DNA from: Branchipolynoe longqiensis
Taxonomy: Eukaryota > Annelida > Polychaeta > Phyllodocida > Polynoidae
Reading direction: 5' to 3'
Length of the DNA: 64,000 nucleotides
NCBI GenBank assembly: GCA_030323885.1
Contig: CM059193.1
Span: 56,386,749 to 56,450,748 of the forward strand
Shown: one piece after another, positions 63,928 to 64,000 of the stretch
Layout of the letters: the number at the start of each line of letters is the position of its first letter
Position numbering within the stretch: the stretch's first letter is position 1
Made by a program: the position numbers and the translations under genes
Notes under the pieces: generated by a model
Database searches by the model: none
Seen by the model: only the letters and a program-made list of their open reading frames with translations
Told to the model about the DNA's origin: nothing

Positions 63928-64000
63928 TCTTTAAATATGCTTCTAATGATGGCAATTGCAGATATATGTTTAGTGTAGTAATGGATCAAAACAATATCAA

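Overview
This window looks like intergenic DNA from a repeat-rich marine invertebrate nuclear genome, most likely a mollusc and possibly a gastropod. Three things point there. There is no bacterial-style coding density and no host protein-coding gene I can recognise. tRNA-derived SINEs and palindromic MITEs are everywhere. Two copies (35475-35803 and 52808-53152) match, from memory, a tRNA-derived SINE common in molluscan genomes. I checked no database.

Layout. 0-3.8 kb: two MITE families and small tandem repeats. 3.86-6.3 kb: a decayed tyrosine-recombinase retrotransposon (DIRS order, Ngaro-like) with RT, RNase H and recombinase remnants. 6.4-13.6 kb: TIR elements, SINEs, an 11-bp minisatellite and a foldback element. 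13.6-14.2 kb: the 3' end of an I/Jockey-like LINE (RNase H plus zinc-knuckle tail). 15-20.7 kb: SINEs. 21.1-22.55 kb: the 3' end of an LTR retrotransposon (pol C-terminus, polypurine tract, 170-bp LTR) with a MITE nested in it. 23.8-24.35 kb: the 3' end of a CR1/Jockey-like LINE. 25.2-27.3 kb: a 2.1-kb pyrimidine tract. 27.9-34 kb: a 10-bp minisatellite, a SINE hairpin, a second foldback element and a 0.9-kb LTR-like repeat whose partner lies inverted at 59 kb. 34-46 kb: nested SINEs and MITEs and a 95-bp tandem array. 46-50.9 kb: a CA-rich tract, promoter-like motif clusters and a 184-bp tandem array. 51-58 kb: more repeats, a 10-bp minisatellite and a 1-kb purine tract. 60-64 kb: a LINE tail, nested SINEs, a 206-bp tandem repeat and a tRNA-Ser(GCU) pair, one copy intact.

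The only likely functional gene is the minus-strand tRNA-Ser(GCU) at 63846-63927. Every long open reading frame (up to about 760 codons) is a by-product of simple-sequence arrays with no stop codons. The window's interest is as a record of nested transposition. Target-site duplications can be read for several SINEs, for MITE families (3-bp TAA/TAT, TA, TTAA) and for a LINE tail. Three groupings may be undescribed: foldback elements that share termini and a core but are filled with different 10-11-bp motifs; a family with a terminal CATGTT hairpin and a partial B-box; and SINE types that share heads and tails in a modular way.
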